From NCBI GenBank assembly GCA_050943495.1, contig JBMNPH010000001.1, positions 310,001 through 374,000 on the forward strand: 64,000 nucleotides of DNA, in the 5' to 3' direction. Below are positions 6,288 to 15,305 of the stretch, in pieces. The translations under genes were made by a program, and so were the position numbers. The stretch comes from Merdivicinus sp050943495. Its GTDB lineage: Bacteria > Bacillota > Clostridia > Oscillospirales > Ruminococcaceae. The notes under the pieces were generated by a model. That model made no database searches. It saw only the letters and a program-made list of their open reading frames with translations, and was not told the origin of the DNA. Numbering within the stretch: position 1 is the first letter of the stretch; every line of letters starts with the position of its first letter.

Positions 6288-9057
6288 AGTATTGAATTGC
6301 AGTTTTGCCGCATCAGTAGCTGGATTGTTCGTTTTGATTTTCCGTCAACTGCTGCGGCGTGTACCTCGAAAATTCAGTTATCTGTTGTGGGTTGTGGTGC
6401 TCTTTCGAGCGCTTTGCCCGTTTTCTCTGGAAAGTGTGCTCAGTCTGATGCCGGTACAGAGCCGCCCGATTGAACAGGAAATTGTATATCAGCAGGTTCC
6501 GAGGATTACAACCGGTGTGACAGCAGCGGATCATGCGGCAAACTACGTTTTGCAAACTGTTGTGCCGACTCCTGAAATCGGCGCAAGTGTCAATCCAATG
6601 CAGATCATTCTGGAGGTTCTGGCATTTCTGTGGATTTTCGGTGGGATTTTCCTGCTGCTTTGGTCTGGGATTTCCTATTGGCGACTGAGTCGAAAGCTGA
6701 AAACAGCGGTTCGTCTGGAGGCGAATGTCTGGGAAAGCGATCAGATCGGAACAGCATTGGTTGTCGGATTTTGGCGCCCACGCATCATCCTTCCGAATGG
6801 GCTTTCAGCGGAAGAACGGGAGGTCATTCTCGCACATGAACGGGTACATATTGCCCGCCGTGACAATTGGATCAAAATGCTGGCATTTCTGGCAATTTGC
6901 GTTCATTGGTTCAATCCGTTTCTCTGGCTGTGCTGGCGGCTCGCTCAGAAGGATATGGAAATGAGCTGTGATGAGGCGGTTCTTCGGAACATGGAAGGAG
7001 ATCCGCGAAAATTCTATTCGACAACCCTCCTGAATTTATCGGAACGGCAGGCGGGAATCTTTTCGCCGCTCGCCTTTGGAGAAAGCAATGTGAAAAGCCG
7101 GATCCGGAATGTCCTGCGGTATCGGAAACCAATCCGGTGGATTGCAATTGCTGCCGGTATTGCGGCGGTGGGAGTATGTGTGGGATTGCTGCTGAACCGT
7201 CCGGCAGCGGAACAAACATTGTCTGAATTGGATGCCGCATTTGATCTTTCTCAGCGGGAATACAGCCGAATCCAAGTGCGAAATGGTGCGGCAGTTTTGG
7301 CGCGGGAAAAGAAAGAGGCCTTCGATCTGGAGGAGTGGCTGGAAACAGTTCGTGTTTTCCCGCAGGAAATCGATCAGGACCGTTCGGAAATCCGTCCAAT
7401 TGAGTACCGGTGGACGATTTTTTGGATGAACGACGGGACAGAATATCAAGCCAGTGCCAATTTTTATGACGATTTCCATTATGTCTGGCTCGATAATGAA
7501 GTCAAACCCAGTCTGACCTATGAGGTTGCCAATCCGGAAGAGTTGCAGAAACGGTGGCAGGAAATTTACACGGACGCAGTGGGAACAGCCGGCGTAACTT
7601 TTACGCAAATTCAGAACGGAAAAATCCTGATGGGAACCGAGTTTGTGGATTGGAAATCTGCCTCGCAGGTTACGCAGCATCTTCTGTCCGGCGAACCGGA
7701 AGGAGAGGAGGTCCATTGGGATGTACCGGAAGTATCGGAATACTTGAAGATTGAAATTGGTTTTGATAGAATTTATTACGTATATGAAGAGAATGGCGCC
7801 TATTGGGCAGAGAGTGCGAAGAATGCCGATCGTCACCAAATCCCGGGAGAAGATTATTGGGCACTTATGAGTATGGGCGGGAGACGTCCGCTCCATGCGG
7901 AATCAGGGGACTATTCGGTCGTGTTGAATCCGCTCCCCGATGCGGAATGGGACAGCCAGACCAATTCTCTGTACGGCAGTATGTGGATCTATCTTCGGTA
8001 TCAGGACGAATTGATCGCCAAATCTCTGGAACAATTGAACCTTCAGGTAGGCGATCATTTTTTGCTGGAAGATGTGCAGATCGGCGATCTGACGGGAGAA
8101 GGTTCGGTTGAAATGGCATTACCGCTTTCCGGCGGCGGATACCGGTTGTATCGGACGTCAGACGGCCAATTACAGAATATGGGTGATTACAGCAGTATCA
8201 GTCCTTTGGTCAGAAGCAGCGTAGATTTGGAAATTAGCGGCGCATGCGGCCCGGAAAACCAGAATCAGGGATTGAAAATAGTCTTATTGCCGGGAAGTAA
8301 TGTGCCGGAAGATGCTTTATTCCACATAGAGGCAACACAGGGAACTCTTTATGTGACAGAGGACGGAAAACGCTCCGGAAAAGCAGAGGGGGAATACCCA
8401 ACAGGAACGGAATTTGAATGGGTACCGGAACAGTTTGTCTATGGGGCGAGAGCAGATATCCGATTTGATTGGAAGGAAAGCCATCAAGGTTGCAGCGGCG
8501 TTGTTGTGCTGCGTTGTGGAGAAGATCAAACTTGGCGCGGAGATACGGAAAACCTTCCCAATGAGGAAATTATTTCACCGATTTCCGTCGGGAAGCTGCA
8601 GGTAGGGGAAAATGTCGCGGAACTCCTGCTGATAGAAGGATCCATTCTGAAAGATCAGCCGCTCGGCGGAGGTACCTATGAAACCAATTATCAGGGGGAA
8701 TATGTTCTGCGCCTGTCCCGAAATAGCCAGCAGTTATCGGAATTGGTGCTGGGAACGCGGAATTTTCCGGGCAGTTTTACGATCCGCTCCGCTGATTATG
8801 ACGGCAATGGTCAGACACCGGAATTTGCAGTCGGGCAATGGGCGGGAAGTAATCAGAAAGCCTATGATATTTTTTCTATTCGGGAAGATCAGCTGATTTT
8901 CTGCGGCAGTATCATGAGTTCGGAATTTCCGGAAGATTTTTCGCCGGTATTTCAAAGTGAAAATGGGGAAATCCGGACAACGCTCTATGATACAGAAACC
9001 GGAGAAATGGAGAATGTCGTTTGGTCTTATGAAGAAGATCGTTATATACAGAAATAA
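6268..9057 (+). CDS. M56-family membrane metallopeptidase (BlaR1-like) with a large unrelated sensor-like C-terminus
   Basis: The 929-residue protein begins with a BlaR1-type peptidase domain: several membrane segments, the zinc motif HERVH at residues 190-194, and ARRDNWIKML. A final membrane segment near residue 300 (IAIAAGIAAVGVCVGLLL) is followed by about 610 mostly beta-rich, probably extracellular residues. Classical BlaR1 is about 600 residues and ends in a penicillin-binding sensor with an SxxK motif; I do not see that sensor here, so the ligand is unknown. The start at 6268 uses AGGAGG 9 bases upstream. The expected role is to cleave the BlaI-type repressor on sensing an envelope signal. 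A terminator follows at 9068-9105. Confidence 0.85.
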   Translation: MTELFIEVLNCSFAASVAGLFVLIFRQLLRRVPRKFSYLLWVVVLFRALCPFSLESVLSLMPVQSRPIEQEIVYQQVPRITTGVTAADHAANYVLQTVVPTPEIGASVNPMQIILEVLAFLWIFGGIFLLLWSGISYWRLSRKLKTAVRLEANVWESDQIGTALVVGFWRPRIILPNGLSAEEREVILAHERVHIARRDNWIKMLAFLAICVHWFNPFLWLCWRLAQKDMEMSCDEAVLRNMEGDPRKFYSTTLLNLSERQAGIFSPLAFGESNVKSRIRNVLRYRKPIRWIAIAAGIAAVGVCVGLLLNRPAAEQTLSELDAAFDLSQREYSRIQVRNGAAVLAREKKEAFDLEEWLETVRVFPQEIDQDRSEIRPIEYRWTIFWMNDGTEYQASANFYDDFHYVWLDNEVKPSLTYEVANPEELQKRWQEIYTDAVGTAGVTFTQIQNGKILMGTEFVDWKSASQVTQHLLSGEPEGEEVHWDVPEVSEYLKIEIGFDRIYYVYEENGAYWAESAKNADRHQIPGEDYWALMSMGGRRPLHAESGDYSVVLNPLPDAEWDSQTNSLYGSMWIYLRYQDELIAKSLEQLNLQVGDHFLLEDVQIGDLTGEGSVEMALPLSGGGYRLYRTSDGQLQNMGDYSSISPLVRSSVDLEISGACGPENQNQGLKIVLLPGSNVPEDALFHIEATQGTLYVTEDGKRSGKAEGEYPTGTEFEWVPEQFVYGARADIRFDWKESHQGCSGVVVLRCGEDQTWRGDTENLPNEEIISPISVGKLQVGENVAELLLIEGSILKDQPLGGGTYETNYQGEYVLRLSRNSQQLSELVLGTRNFPGSFTIRSADYDGNGQTPEFAVGQWAGSNQKAYDIFSIREDQLIFCGSIMSSEFPEDFSPVFQSENGEIRTTLYDTETGEMENVVWSYEEDRYIQK

Positions 9058-9067
9058 TGTGTGATAG

Positions 9068-9105
9068 TAAAACAGACGCACCCGCTTTCGGATGCGTCTG
9101 TTTCT
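9068..9105. terminator. Bidirectional terminator
   Basis: AAACAGACGCA (9070-9080) pairs with TGCGTCTGTTT (9093-9103), with A and T runs on either side. It separates the M56 gene from the convergent fusion gene. Confidence 0.85.
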
Positions 9106-9108
9106 TTG

Positions 9109-10716
9109 TCAGAATTTGAGAATTTGATCCTGTCTTCCGCGAATATTCCGAAAATCGGGAACATCCATAGTGCGGCCGCCGTTTTGGACGGAAAGCGCTG
9201 AAAGAATGGCAACAGCAGACCATTCACAGGCGTCATAAACATCGACCGGAGGACGGGTACCGTTGCGGATTGCTTGAATGAAGTCTTCGATAATGAAGAA
9301 GTCGCCGCCCCAATGTCCGGCAGCTTTTTGTTCTGGAGTAGCGTTCTGGTAACGTTCCGGGAGATATTCGTCAAAAAAGTCAGAAAGCGGACGCCATTTT
9401 GCCTGTTTTGTATTTGGCTCCATTCCTTTCAGCCAGATTTTATGGGAATCACCCAAACCGCGGGGAGCCTCATAGGCGCCATTGGTTCCTTGCAAAGAAT
9501 AGTAGGTCAGATTATGCGGGCGTTCGGAGATACAGTCGGTACGGAGTTTGATTAATCCGCCGCTTTTCAGCTGGCACAATGTTAAGGTGGTATCCTCCTG
9601 CCTTAAATCCGGTGCCGTATTCCATCCGGTACCGAAGCAGCTGACAGAGGTGACTCGATCGCCAGGAAACCATTGCATGACTGGCCCAAGACTGTGCGTC
9701 GGATAAAAATTGCCGCGCGTTCCCAGCTGCCAGAATTTGCGCCAGGAAGTTTTACCATTGGCATAGCGCTGCATATCTTTCAACTCGTGCAGATATTCGC
9801 CTTCTCCGAAATAGGATTTTCCGAATAATCCTTTCCGAACCATGTTGTTGAGAACCTGATTTTCCGGGATATACAGATAGTTTTCCGCCATCATATAGAC
9901 TCGATCGGATTTTTGCGCAGCCTCAACCAGCCACCACAGTTCATCCATTGTAACGCCGGCTGTTACCTCGGAAAGAACGTGTTTTCCCGCTTCCAGCGCC
10001 TGAATAACCTGCTGAACGTGAAGCTGCATCGGTGTTGCTACTACAACAACGTTGATATCAGAGGCAAGCATATCCTCATAAACCCGATAAGTATGCGGGA
10101 TGTTGTGCTTTTTGCTTTTTTCTTCCAAAAGTTCCTCATCCAGATCGCAGAGCGCTTCCACCTTGACATTGGGAATGGAATTGAATCCTAATAACGTTGA
10201 CAATCCGCGTACGCCAACAATGCCAACTTTCAGTTCGCTGGAGTCCGGCGTGTATAAAAGATCATCCCGAGTAAATCCGAGTGATTGATAGACATGAACA
10301 GCGGCCTCCCGCCAGTCATCGGTTTCCAATACAATCCGTTCATAGCCGCGGTTTACCATATACTGCATGGCCGCGATTACGACAGCTTTCCCCAAAGAGC
10401 GCCCCCGATAGTCGGGATGAGTCGCTACCATATGCAGGTAGCCATAACCCTTTTCGGAAATTGCCGTGGCTGTTGCAACCGGCTGATTCTGTTCATTGAC
10501 GACAAAAAAGATACTGGCTGGACAAATCCCTGCGCGTTCCAGCATTTTTTGCTGAAAGTCGCCCGGTTTCCAGCTTTCTGTATTCAGATTGGAACCGGTA
10601 CAACAGTAAAACCAGCCTGCTTCATCCCCCTCCTGATAGGTGCGGATCGAGAATCCGTTGGGAAGGGTGCAGTCGGGTAAGGGGCGAATATGCCAGGTCA
10701 TATGGAAATGTGCCAT
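9109..10716 (-). CDS. GNAT acetyltransferase fused to Gfo/Idh/MocA oxidoreductase
   Basis: One frame of 535 residues holds two families. Residues 1 to about 157 are a GNAT N-acetyltransferase, with HMVATHPDYRGRSLGKAVV as the acetyl-CoA pyrophosphate loop. From about residue 162 an NAD-dependent Gfo/Idh/MocA protein begins (VGIVGVRGLSTLLG as the dinucleotide loop, ALCDLDEE at strand 2, LEAGKHVLSEVTAG in place of the usual EKP motif), ending in the family's C-terminal alpha/beta domain with a conserved-looking YPTHSLGP. The two parts are joined without a gap. The start follows GAGGAGGCACGATC. The fusion may modify an amino sugar at two positions, but that is inference. It lies 71 bases after nrdG on the same strand. 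Confidence 0.88.
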   Translation of the reverse strand: MAHFHMTWHIRPLPDCTLPNGFSIRTYQEGDEAGWFYCCTGSNLNTESWKPGDFQQKMLERAGICPASIFFVVNEQNQPVATATAISEKGYGYLHMVATHPDYRGRSLGKAVVIAAMQYMVNRGYERIVLETDDWREAAVHVYQSLGFTRDDLLYTPDSSELKVGIVGVRGLSTLLGFNSIPNVKVEALCDLDEELLEEKSKKHNIPHTYRVYEDMLASDINVVVVATPMQLHVQQVIQALEAGKHVLSEVTAGVTMDELWWLVEAAQKSDRVYMMAENYLYIPENQVLNNMVRKGLFGKSYFGEGEYLHELKDMQRYANGKTSWRKFWQLGTRGNFYPTHSLGPVMQWFPGDRVTSVSCFGTGWNTAPDLRQEDTTLTLCQLKSGGLIKLRTDCISERPHNLTYYSLQGTNGAYEAPRGLGDSHKIWLKGMEPNTKQAKWRPLSDFFDEYLPERYQNATPEQKAAGHWGGDFFIIEDFIQAIRNGTRPPVDVYDACEWSAVAILSALSVQNGGRTMDVPDFRNIRGRQDQILKF

Positions 10717-10757
10717 GATCGTGCCTCCTCATATTGATGAATCGGATAAAATATTTT

Positions 10758-10783
10758 TCGGCATAGGTATTTTCCAATGCCGA
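10758..10783 (-). terminator. Weak hairpin after nrdG
   Basis: CGGCAT and ATGCCG can pair, with an inner GG/CC pair, between nrdG and the fusion gene. No clean T-run follows, so termination is likely partial and some readthrough into the fusion gene is possible. Confidence 0.4.
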
Positions 10784-10787
10784 TATT

Positions 10788-11336
10788 TCATGCAATGGAA
10801 GGGGATTGATAGCGTTTTCTGGCAGGTACGGTATTTTCCTGCACAGGAATTGGAATACCGAATCGACGGGTACGCTTTAAGTCAAGATAGCGCTGATTAC
10901 GGCTTCCTCGGAATTTCAGGGAAATATCCCGTTGATCCAACAGAAATGGTCCATCAATCAGATAATCGCAAAGCTGAAGCAGTTGGTCTGCATGAGGCAG
11001 CTTTTGAAGCTGTTCCCATGTATAACCGGAATAAACTGTAATGTCCAGCTTTTGGGGGAGTTCCCGGATTTTACGGGCAAGAGCAGTAAAGGCATCGATT
11101 TGAGCAAACGGTTCTCCGCCGGAAAATGTCACGCCCTGCAGCAGCGGATTTTTTTGAATTTCCTCCACCAGTTTTGCGATGGGGACAGATTTGCCGCCTG
11201 CAAAATCATGTGTTTGAGGATTATGGCAGCCTGGGCAGTGATGAGGACATCCTTGCCCAAATACGACAAAACGCAGTCCTTTTCCATCAACGATGGATTC
11301 CCGAATAATTCCTGCAATGCGGATGGTATCCGGCAT
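10788..11336 (-). CDS. nrdG: Anaerobic ribonucleoside-triphosphate reductase activating protein
   Basis: This radical-SAM activase of 182 residues has a CX3CX2C cluster, CPHHCPGC, with cysteines at 30, 34 and 37 instead of the more common CX3CX2C spacing seen in longer radical-SAM enzymes, and a GGEPFAQ segment that binds SAM. It generates the glycyl radical on NrdD by reductive SAM cleavage. It lies 17 bases downstream of nrdD on the same strand, the usual operon order. The start at 11336 follows GAGAGGACGAGAACAAT. Its presence indicates anaerobic deoxyribonucleotide synthesis. Confidence 0.96.
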   Translation of the reverse strand: MPDTIRIAGIIRESIVDGKGLRFVVFGQGCPHHCPGCHNPQTHDFAGGKSVPIAKLVEEIQKNPLLQGVTFSGGEPFAQIDAFTALARKIRELPQKLDITVYSGYTWEQLQKLPHADQLLQLCDYLIDGPFLLDQRDISLKFRGSRNQRYLDLKRTRRFGIPIPVQENTVPARKRYQSPSIA

Positions 11337-11353
11337 ATTGTTCTCGTCCTCTC

Positions 11354-13663
11354 TTATGATAAATCTTCCATGGATCCGATTTGATGCTTGACGCGGTCCT
11401 CCACTTCTGCGCGTTTGGCGTCATTGAAACGATCCAAAGTCCCGACCAAATAGCCGGTTATGCGGCGAATCCGTTCAAAAGGCGCATCGGGAGTTTCCTT
11501 GCGGTGACATTGTGGGCATTCTTCCCCGATGATTCCGGTAAAACCACAGACCGGATCGCGATCAACCGGATGATTGACCGAGCCATATCCAATACCGGAT
11601 TCCTTCATGCAGCGGATCACTTGCTCAAAAGCGTCTAGATTTTCACAGGGATCACCATCGAGCTCAATATAAGTGATATGTCCGCCATTTGTGAGGGCAT
11701 GATAAGGCGCCTCCCGCCGGATTTTTTCAAAAGCGGAAATTTCGTAGTAAACCGGCACATGGAATGCATTTGTATAGTATTCCCGATCTGTAACACCCGG
11801 GATTTCACCGTACAGTTTGCGGTCAATCTTAACAAAACGTCCAGAAAGACCTTCTGCCGGTGTACCGATCAGCGAAAAATTCAATCCGTATGTATCCGAA
11901 GCTTCATCTGTTTTTTTGCGCATAAAGCCGATAATTTCCAGACCGAGATTCTGTGCTTCCATACTTTCGCCGTGATGTTTTCCGATCAAAGCTTTTAATG
12001 CCTCTGCCAAGCCAATAAAACCAACAGTCAGAGTGCCTTGTTTCAGCACTTCTCCGACCGGATCATTTGGCTTAAGCGAATCGGAACCCATCCAAACTCC
12101 TTGTCCCATCAGGAATGGATAATTTCGTGCCAGCTTTGCCGATTGGATTTTAAAGCGTTCCAGCAGCTGTTCGATCACCAGATCGACCATTTGATCCAGA
12201 GATTCAAAAAAAGCATCGACATTCCCTGCGGCTTTGATTGCGAGACGGGGCAGATTGATGGAAGTGAAACTTAAGTTGCCTCGTCCGGTAACAATTTCAT
12301 GTTCCGGATCATAGGTGTTTCCGATTACGCGAGTGCGGCACCCCATATAGGCACATTCCGTATCTGGATTTCCTGGCTTATAATATTGCAGATTAAAGGG
12401 CGCATCCAAAAAGCTGAAATTGGGGAACAGGCGTTTAGCGGAAACCTTCATCGCAAGCTGGAATAAGTCATAATTTGGATCACCAGGATTATAGTTGATA
12501 CCTTCTTTGACTTTAAAAATCTGAACCGGAAAAATTGCGGTTTTTCCTTCGCCAATTCCTTTTTCTGTCGCTTTCAGTAAGCATGCAATAACAAGCCGTC
12601 CCTCCGGTGAGACATCGGTTCCGTAGTTAATGGAGGAGAAGGGAACCTGTGCCCCTGCCCTGGAGTTGATCAGATTCATGTTATGTAGGAATGCTTCCAT
12701 GGCCTGATAGGTTTCATGAGCGGTTTCTTCCTCCGCATGAGAGGCAGCGAATTTCTGAATTCGTTCAATTTGTTCGGTCTTCAGTCCAAAAGAAAGCAGC
12801 GCTTCCCGTTCGGCGTCCTGATAGCGGATCAGATTACCCATAGAAAGGGTTTCGGAAATTATAAAACCGATAGGTCCATCCAGACCGCCTAAAAGTTCCA
12901 ATGCATTCGCTAAGTTTTCGCGATAATGCCGGACGTAACTTTTTGCGACTCCCTCCGCCATATAATAGTCAAAGTTCGGGACACTTTGTCCGCCATGTTG
13001 GTCATTCTGATTGCATTCAATCGCGATTTGAGCGAGCGCGGCATAACTAGTAATGGTTTCCGGTTCCCGAACAGATCCATGGGCGTTGGAAAAACCTCCG
13101 TGGAAAAGTTTTTTCAGATCAATCTGACAGCAGGTCGTGGTCAATGTCAGAAAATCCATATCATGAATATGAATATCTCCGTTGATATGAGCGCGGGAAT
13201 GATCCGGGGAAAGAATAAAAAGTTCATTGAAGCGCTTAGCCCCTTCCGAACCATAACGGAACATAGCGCTCATTGCGGTATCCCCATCAATATTAGCATT
13301 TTCACGTTTGATATCATTTTCTGCCGCGGAATGGAAGGTCATATTTTCATACAGTTGCATGAGACTAGTATCCATTTCGCGGATCCGATTACGTTCTGCG
13401 CGATATAGAATGTATTCTTTTGCAGTACGAGCATGTCCGTTTTTGACCAAAATTTTTTCGACCGCATCCTGTACTGCTTCGACTGTGGGAGTATCCGTGA
13501 TTGGCTGAGAATCCAGATATTGGGCGACCTGTTGAGCCAGATCAAAAGCAGTATGAAAATCCCGTCCTCCACAGCTTTGAGCTGCTTTGAAAATTGCATT
13601 GGCAATTTTCTCAATATTAAAAGGGACTTCTCTGCCATCTCGTTTCCGGATTTTGGTAATCAT
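11354..13663 (-). CDS. nrdD: Anaerobic ribonucleoside-triphosphate reductase (class III)
   Basis: The 769-residue protein starts with an ATP-cone (MITKIRKRDGREVPFNIEKI), the allosteric dATP/ATP domain, followed by the ten-stranded glycyl-radical barrel. Near the C-terminus are zinc-site cysteines in VCGFTG and ECPQC, and the radical-bearing Gly in RRITGYLVG at about residue 737. The first Cys of the classical CxxC pair is replaced (DRDPVC), which I believe is common in clostridial NrdD. It reduces NTPs to dNTPs without oxygen. The upstream region has a good promoter at 13783-13812. nrdG follows as the activase. Confidence 0.97.
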   Translation of the reverse strand: MITKIRKRDGREVPFNIEKIANAIFKAAQSCGGRDFHTAFDLAQQVAQYLDSQPITDTPTVEAVQDAVEKILVKNGHARTAKEYILYRAERNRIREMDTSLMQLYENMTFHSAAENDIKRENANIDGDTAMSAMFRYGSEGAKRFNELFILSPDHSRAHINGDIHIHDMDFLTLTTTCCQIDLKKLFHGGFSNAHGSVREPETITSYAALAQIAIECNQNDQHGGQSVPNFDYYMAEGVAKSYVRHYRENLANALELLGGLDGPIGFIISETLSMGNLIRYQDAEREALLSFGLKTEQIERIQKFAASHAEEETAHETYQAMEAFLHNMNLINSRAGAQVPFSSINYGTDVSPEGRLVIACLLKATEKGIGEGKTAIFPVQIFKVKEGINYNPGDPNYDLFQLAMKVSAKRLFPNFSFLDAPFNLQYYKPGNPDTECAYMGCRTRVIGNTYDPEHEIVTGRGNLSFTSINLPRLAIKAAGNVDAFFESLDQMVDLVIEQLLERFKIQSAKLARNYPFLMGQGVWMGSDSLKPNDPVGEVLKQGTLTVGFIGLAEALKALIGKHHGESMEAQNLGLEIIGFMRKKTDEASDTYGLNFSLIGTPAEGLSGRFVKIDRKLYGEIPGVTDREYYTNAFHVPVYYEISAFEKIRREAPYHALTNGGHITYIELDGDPCENLDAFEQVIRCMKESGIGYGSVNHPVDRDPVCGFTGIIGEECPQCHRKETPDAPFERIRRITGYLVGTLDRFNDAKRAEVEDRVKHQIGSMEDLS

Positions 13664-13782
13664 GAATACTGTCCTTTCCTTTCAGCACCGTTAATTAGAA
13701 AAACGGCATATCGTTTGGGTATATTTTACAAAAAAAAATAAAACATTATAATATCTTGAAGCATAATGCAACACTAAAGTAC

Positions 13783-13812
13783 ATTATAGCATGGGATTCT
13801 CCTGCTTGTCAA
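13783..13812 (-). promoter_or_regulatory. Promoter of nrdD-nrdG
   Basis: On the minus strand, TTGACA (13807-13812) and TATAAT (13783-13788) are 18 bases apart. A TTTAGTGT element just downstream of the -10 box resembles one half of an NrdR box, but a paired second half is not clear. The untranslated leader is about 110 bases and AT-rich. Confidence 0.75.
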
Positions 13813-13820
13813 GAAAATAA

Positions 13821-13870
13821 AAACATAAAAAAACGGACCCTTTTCGGGCAATTTTTCTCGATAGGGCCCG
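13821..13870 (-). terminator. Terminator after the thioesterase gene
   Basis: On the minus strand, CGGGCCCT pairs with AGGGTCCG (13863-13870 with 13834-13841, one G-U pair) and is followed by a run of seven T's. It ends the reactivation-protein/thioesterase operon just before the nrdD promoter. Confidence 0.75.
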
Positions 13871-13902
13871 ATTTCTTGTGTTTTTGCAGAAATCAAATTT
13901 TC

Positions 13903-14388
13903 TTAAAAAGCTTCTGTTCGGCGTTGCTTCCGAATCGCATCCCGTTTGATTGCACATTCATATTCGAATTGTTCTTCCATTGTTTCGGGTTTGATGGCAG
14001 GAACCGGAGTGGGACGTTCTTGCTCATCAATGGCAACCATTACAAGATAAGCACGATTAATCAATTTCCGCATTCCATGAATATCCTCTACAAAGGTGAG
14101 AACCCGCACTTCCATGGAAGTGCGTCCCACATAGGTGACTTGTCCTTGCAGAACAATCAAGTCATTGACGTGAGCAGGTGCTTTAAATAGAAGATTATCA
14201 ATCGATACAGTGGTAATATTTGTTTCACAGTGACGTCTGGCAACGATTCCGGCTACAATGTCAATCCATTGCATGAGCTGACCACCAAATAGACGATTAT
14301 ATCCGTTGATATGTGCCGGCATGATAATATAACTTTGTTCCGTACGGGAAGCTGCTACAGTTTTGAAAGGACGGTTATTATCAGTCAT
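13903..14388 (-). CDS. Hotdog-fold acyl-CoA thioesterase
   Basis: This 161-residue single hotdog domain resembles the YciA/BACH group: INGYNRLFGGQLMQWID (with the catalytic-type Asp), TVSIDNLLFKAPAHVNDLI and GRTSMEVRV. It should hydrolyse acyl-CoA thioesters; chain length is not predictable. The start is put at the ATG at 14388, which follows AAGGAG by 7 bases; a TTG two codons earlier is less likely. The upstream reading frame stops 2 bases before it, so the gene is in an operon with the methionine-synthase reactivation protein. The functional link between the two is not obvious. Confidence 0.88.
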   Translation of the reverse strand: MTDNNRPFKTVAASRTEQSYIIMPAHINGYNRLFGGQLMQWIDIVAGIVARRHCETNITTVSIDNLLFKAPAHVNDLIVLQGQVTYVGRTSMEVRVLTFVEDIHGMRKLINRAYLVMVAIDEQERPTPVPAIKPETMEEQFEYECAIKRDAIRKQRRTEAF

Positions 14389-14390
14389 AA

Positions 14391-15077
14391 TCAAACTCCT
14401 TGTAATTCATGTTCGAATTCAGCACGTCGATTCGGGCATTTGAGTAAAGGACAGTATCGGCAATTTTCGTAATGCTGTCCCGAAGAAAAAAAGAATCCCG
14501 AACCGGATTTTGCTGGAAGAATTAGGCAGGATTCGGTCAAATAAGCACCAATGTCGGGAGTTACCCCTCCTAGAAGAGCAAACAGCGGACGCTGCTCTGT
14601 CAGTGGCCATGCGGGAAGGGATCCAGGTGACATTGCAGAGATATCTCCTTCTGAATAATAACGGCGACGGACTTCCTCTTGGAGAGATTTGCGAATCTGT
14701 CCCAAAAGTTGCAATTTGATGGCATCTGCCCAAAATTGTGTAAGCGGATCGTTTTGATAGGAATAGGACCATTCTTCCGCTTCCATTCCGCAGGTAACGG
14801 CAAAGGGGATGATACGACTGGTTTGCTGTAGATTTTTGCTGACTAATGAAGAGTGAAAACGCACACCTTCCACTGTAACGCCATCCGCATCTCGGCTTTC
14901 AATCTGAGCAGGGCCGAAGATTGCTTTGGGTTTTGAGACAGCAAGTGCTTCTTGCAGCATTTGTGTAATCAATGCAAGATCCTCGGGATCGGATTGGTCG
15001 TCCATATGCACGGCGCGAAGCAGATCCTCAAGATGAATCTCAGGTTTTTCGATTGTGATAATTGATTTTTCCAACAT
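14391..15077 (-). CDS. B12-dependent methionine synthase reactivation protein (MetH activation domain)
   Basis: The 228-residue protein matches the free-standing activation domain of cobalamin-dependent methionine synthase. It has ISAMSPGSLPAWPLTEQ, which corresponds to the SAM-binding region, then LLGGVTPDIGAYLTES, and it ends in a cysteine-rich CRYCPLLKC segment that may hold a metal or Fe-S site. In Clostridia this domain is often separate from MetH, and it remethylates oxidised cob(II)alamin using SAM. The start at 15077 follows TTTGGAGGAATCATC; an upstream in-frame start at 15119 lacks such a site. The gene implies a B12-dependent MetH elsewhere, consistent with the B12 operon at 35.7-44.5 kb. 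Confidence 0.85.
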   Translation of the reverse strand: MLEKSIITIEKPEIHLEDLLRAVHMDDQSDPEDLALITQMLQEALAVSKPKAIFGPAQIESRDADGVTVEGVRFHSSLVSKNLQQTSRIIPFAVTCGMEAEEWSYSYQNDPLTQFWADAIKLQLLGQIRKSLQEEVRRRYYSEGDISAMSPGSLPAWPLTEQRPLFALLGGVTPDIGAYLTESCLILPAKSGSGFFFSSGQHYENCRYCPLLKCPNRRAEFEHELQGV

Positions 15078-15227
15078 GATGATTCCTCCAAAGCAACTAT
15101 ATGCCAAAAAATCATTCATAACTTCTCTTGCTATTATACCACAATTTCAGAAATCTGGAAAGGAGATTGATAAAATTCAGCATTTTGCAGAAAAACATAA
15201 AAGGCAAGAAAAAAGTGTCGGAAGGTG

Positions 15228-15256
15228 TTGCATTTTATCCTGGAATCATGTAAAAT
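15228..15256 (+). promoter_or_regulatory. Promoter of the oxidoreductase gene at 15306
   Basis: TTGCAT (15228-15233) and TAAAAT (15251-15256) are 17 bases apart, placing the transcription start just before a LacI-type dyad. Confidence 0.75.
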
Positions 15257-15266
15257 AAAGATCGGA

Positions 15267-15280
15267 TGTAATCGTTTGCA
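15267..15280 (+). promoter_or_regulatory. LacI-family-type operator
   Basis: TGTAAT-CG-TTTGCA is an imperfect dyad centred on CG, the form bound by LacI/CcpA-family repressors. It covers the start of transcription of the oxidoreductase gene. No LacI gene is adjacent, so the regulator may be CcpA or one encoded elsewhere. Confidence 0.55.
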
Positions 15281-15305
15281 TACATGAATCAAGGAGATGC
15301 TGGAC

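Noticed and set aside
13664..13812. NrdR boxes before nrdD
   Set aside because: A TTTAGTGT half-site is present, but no convincing pair of full boxes at the usual spacing was found.
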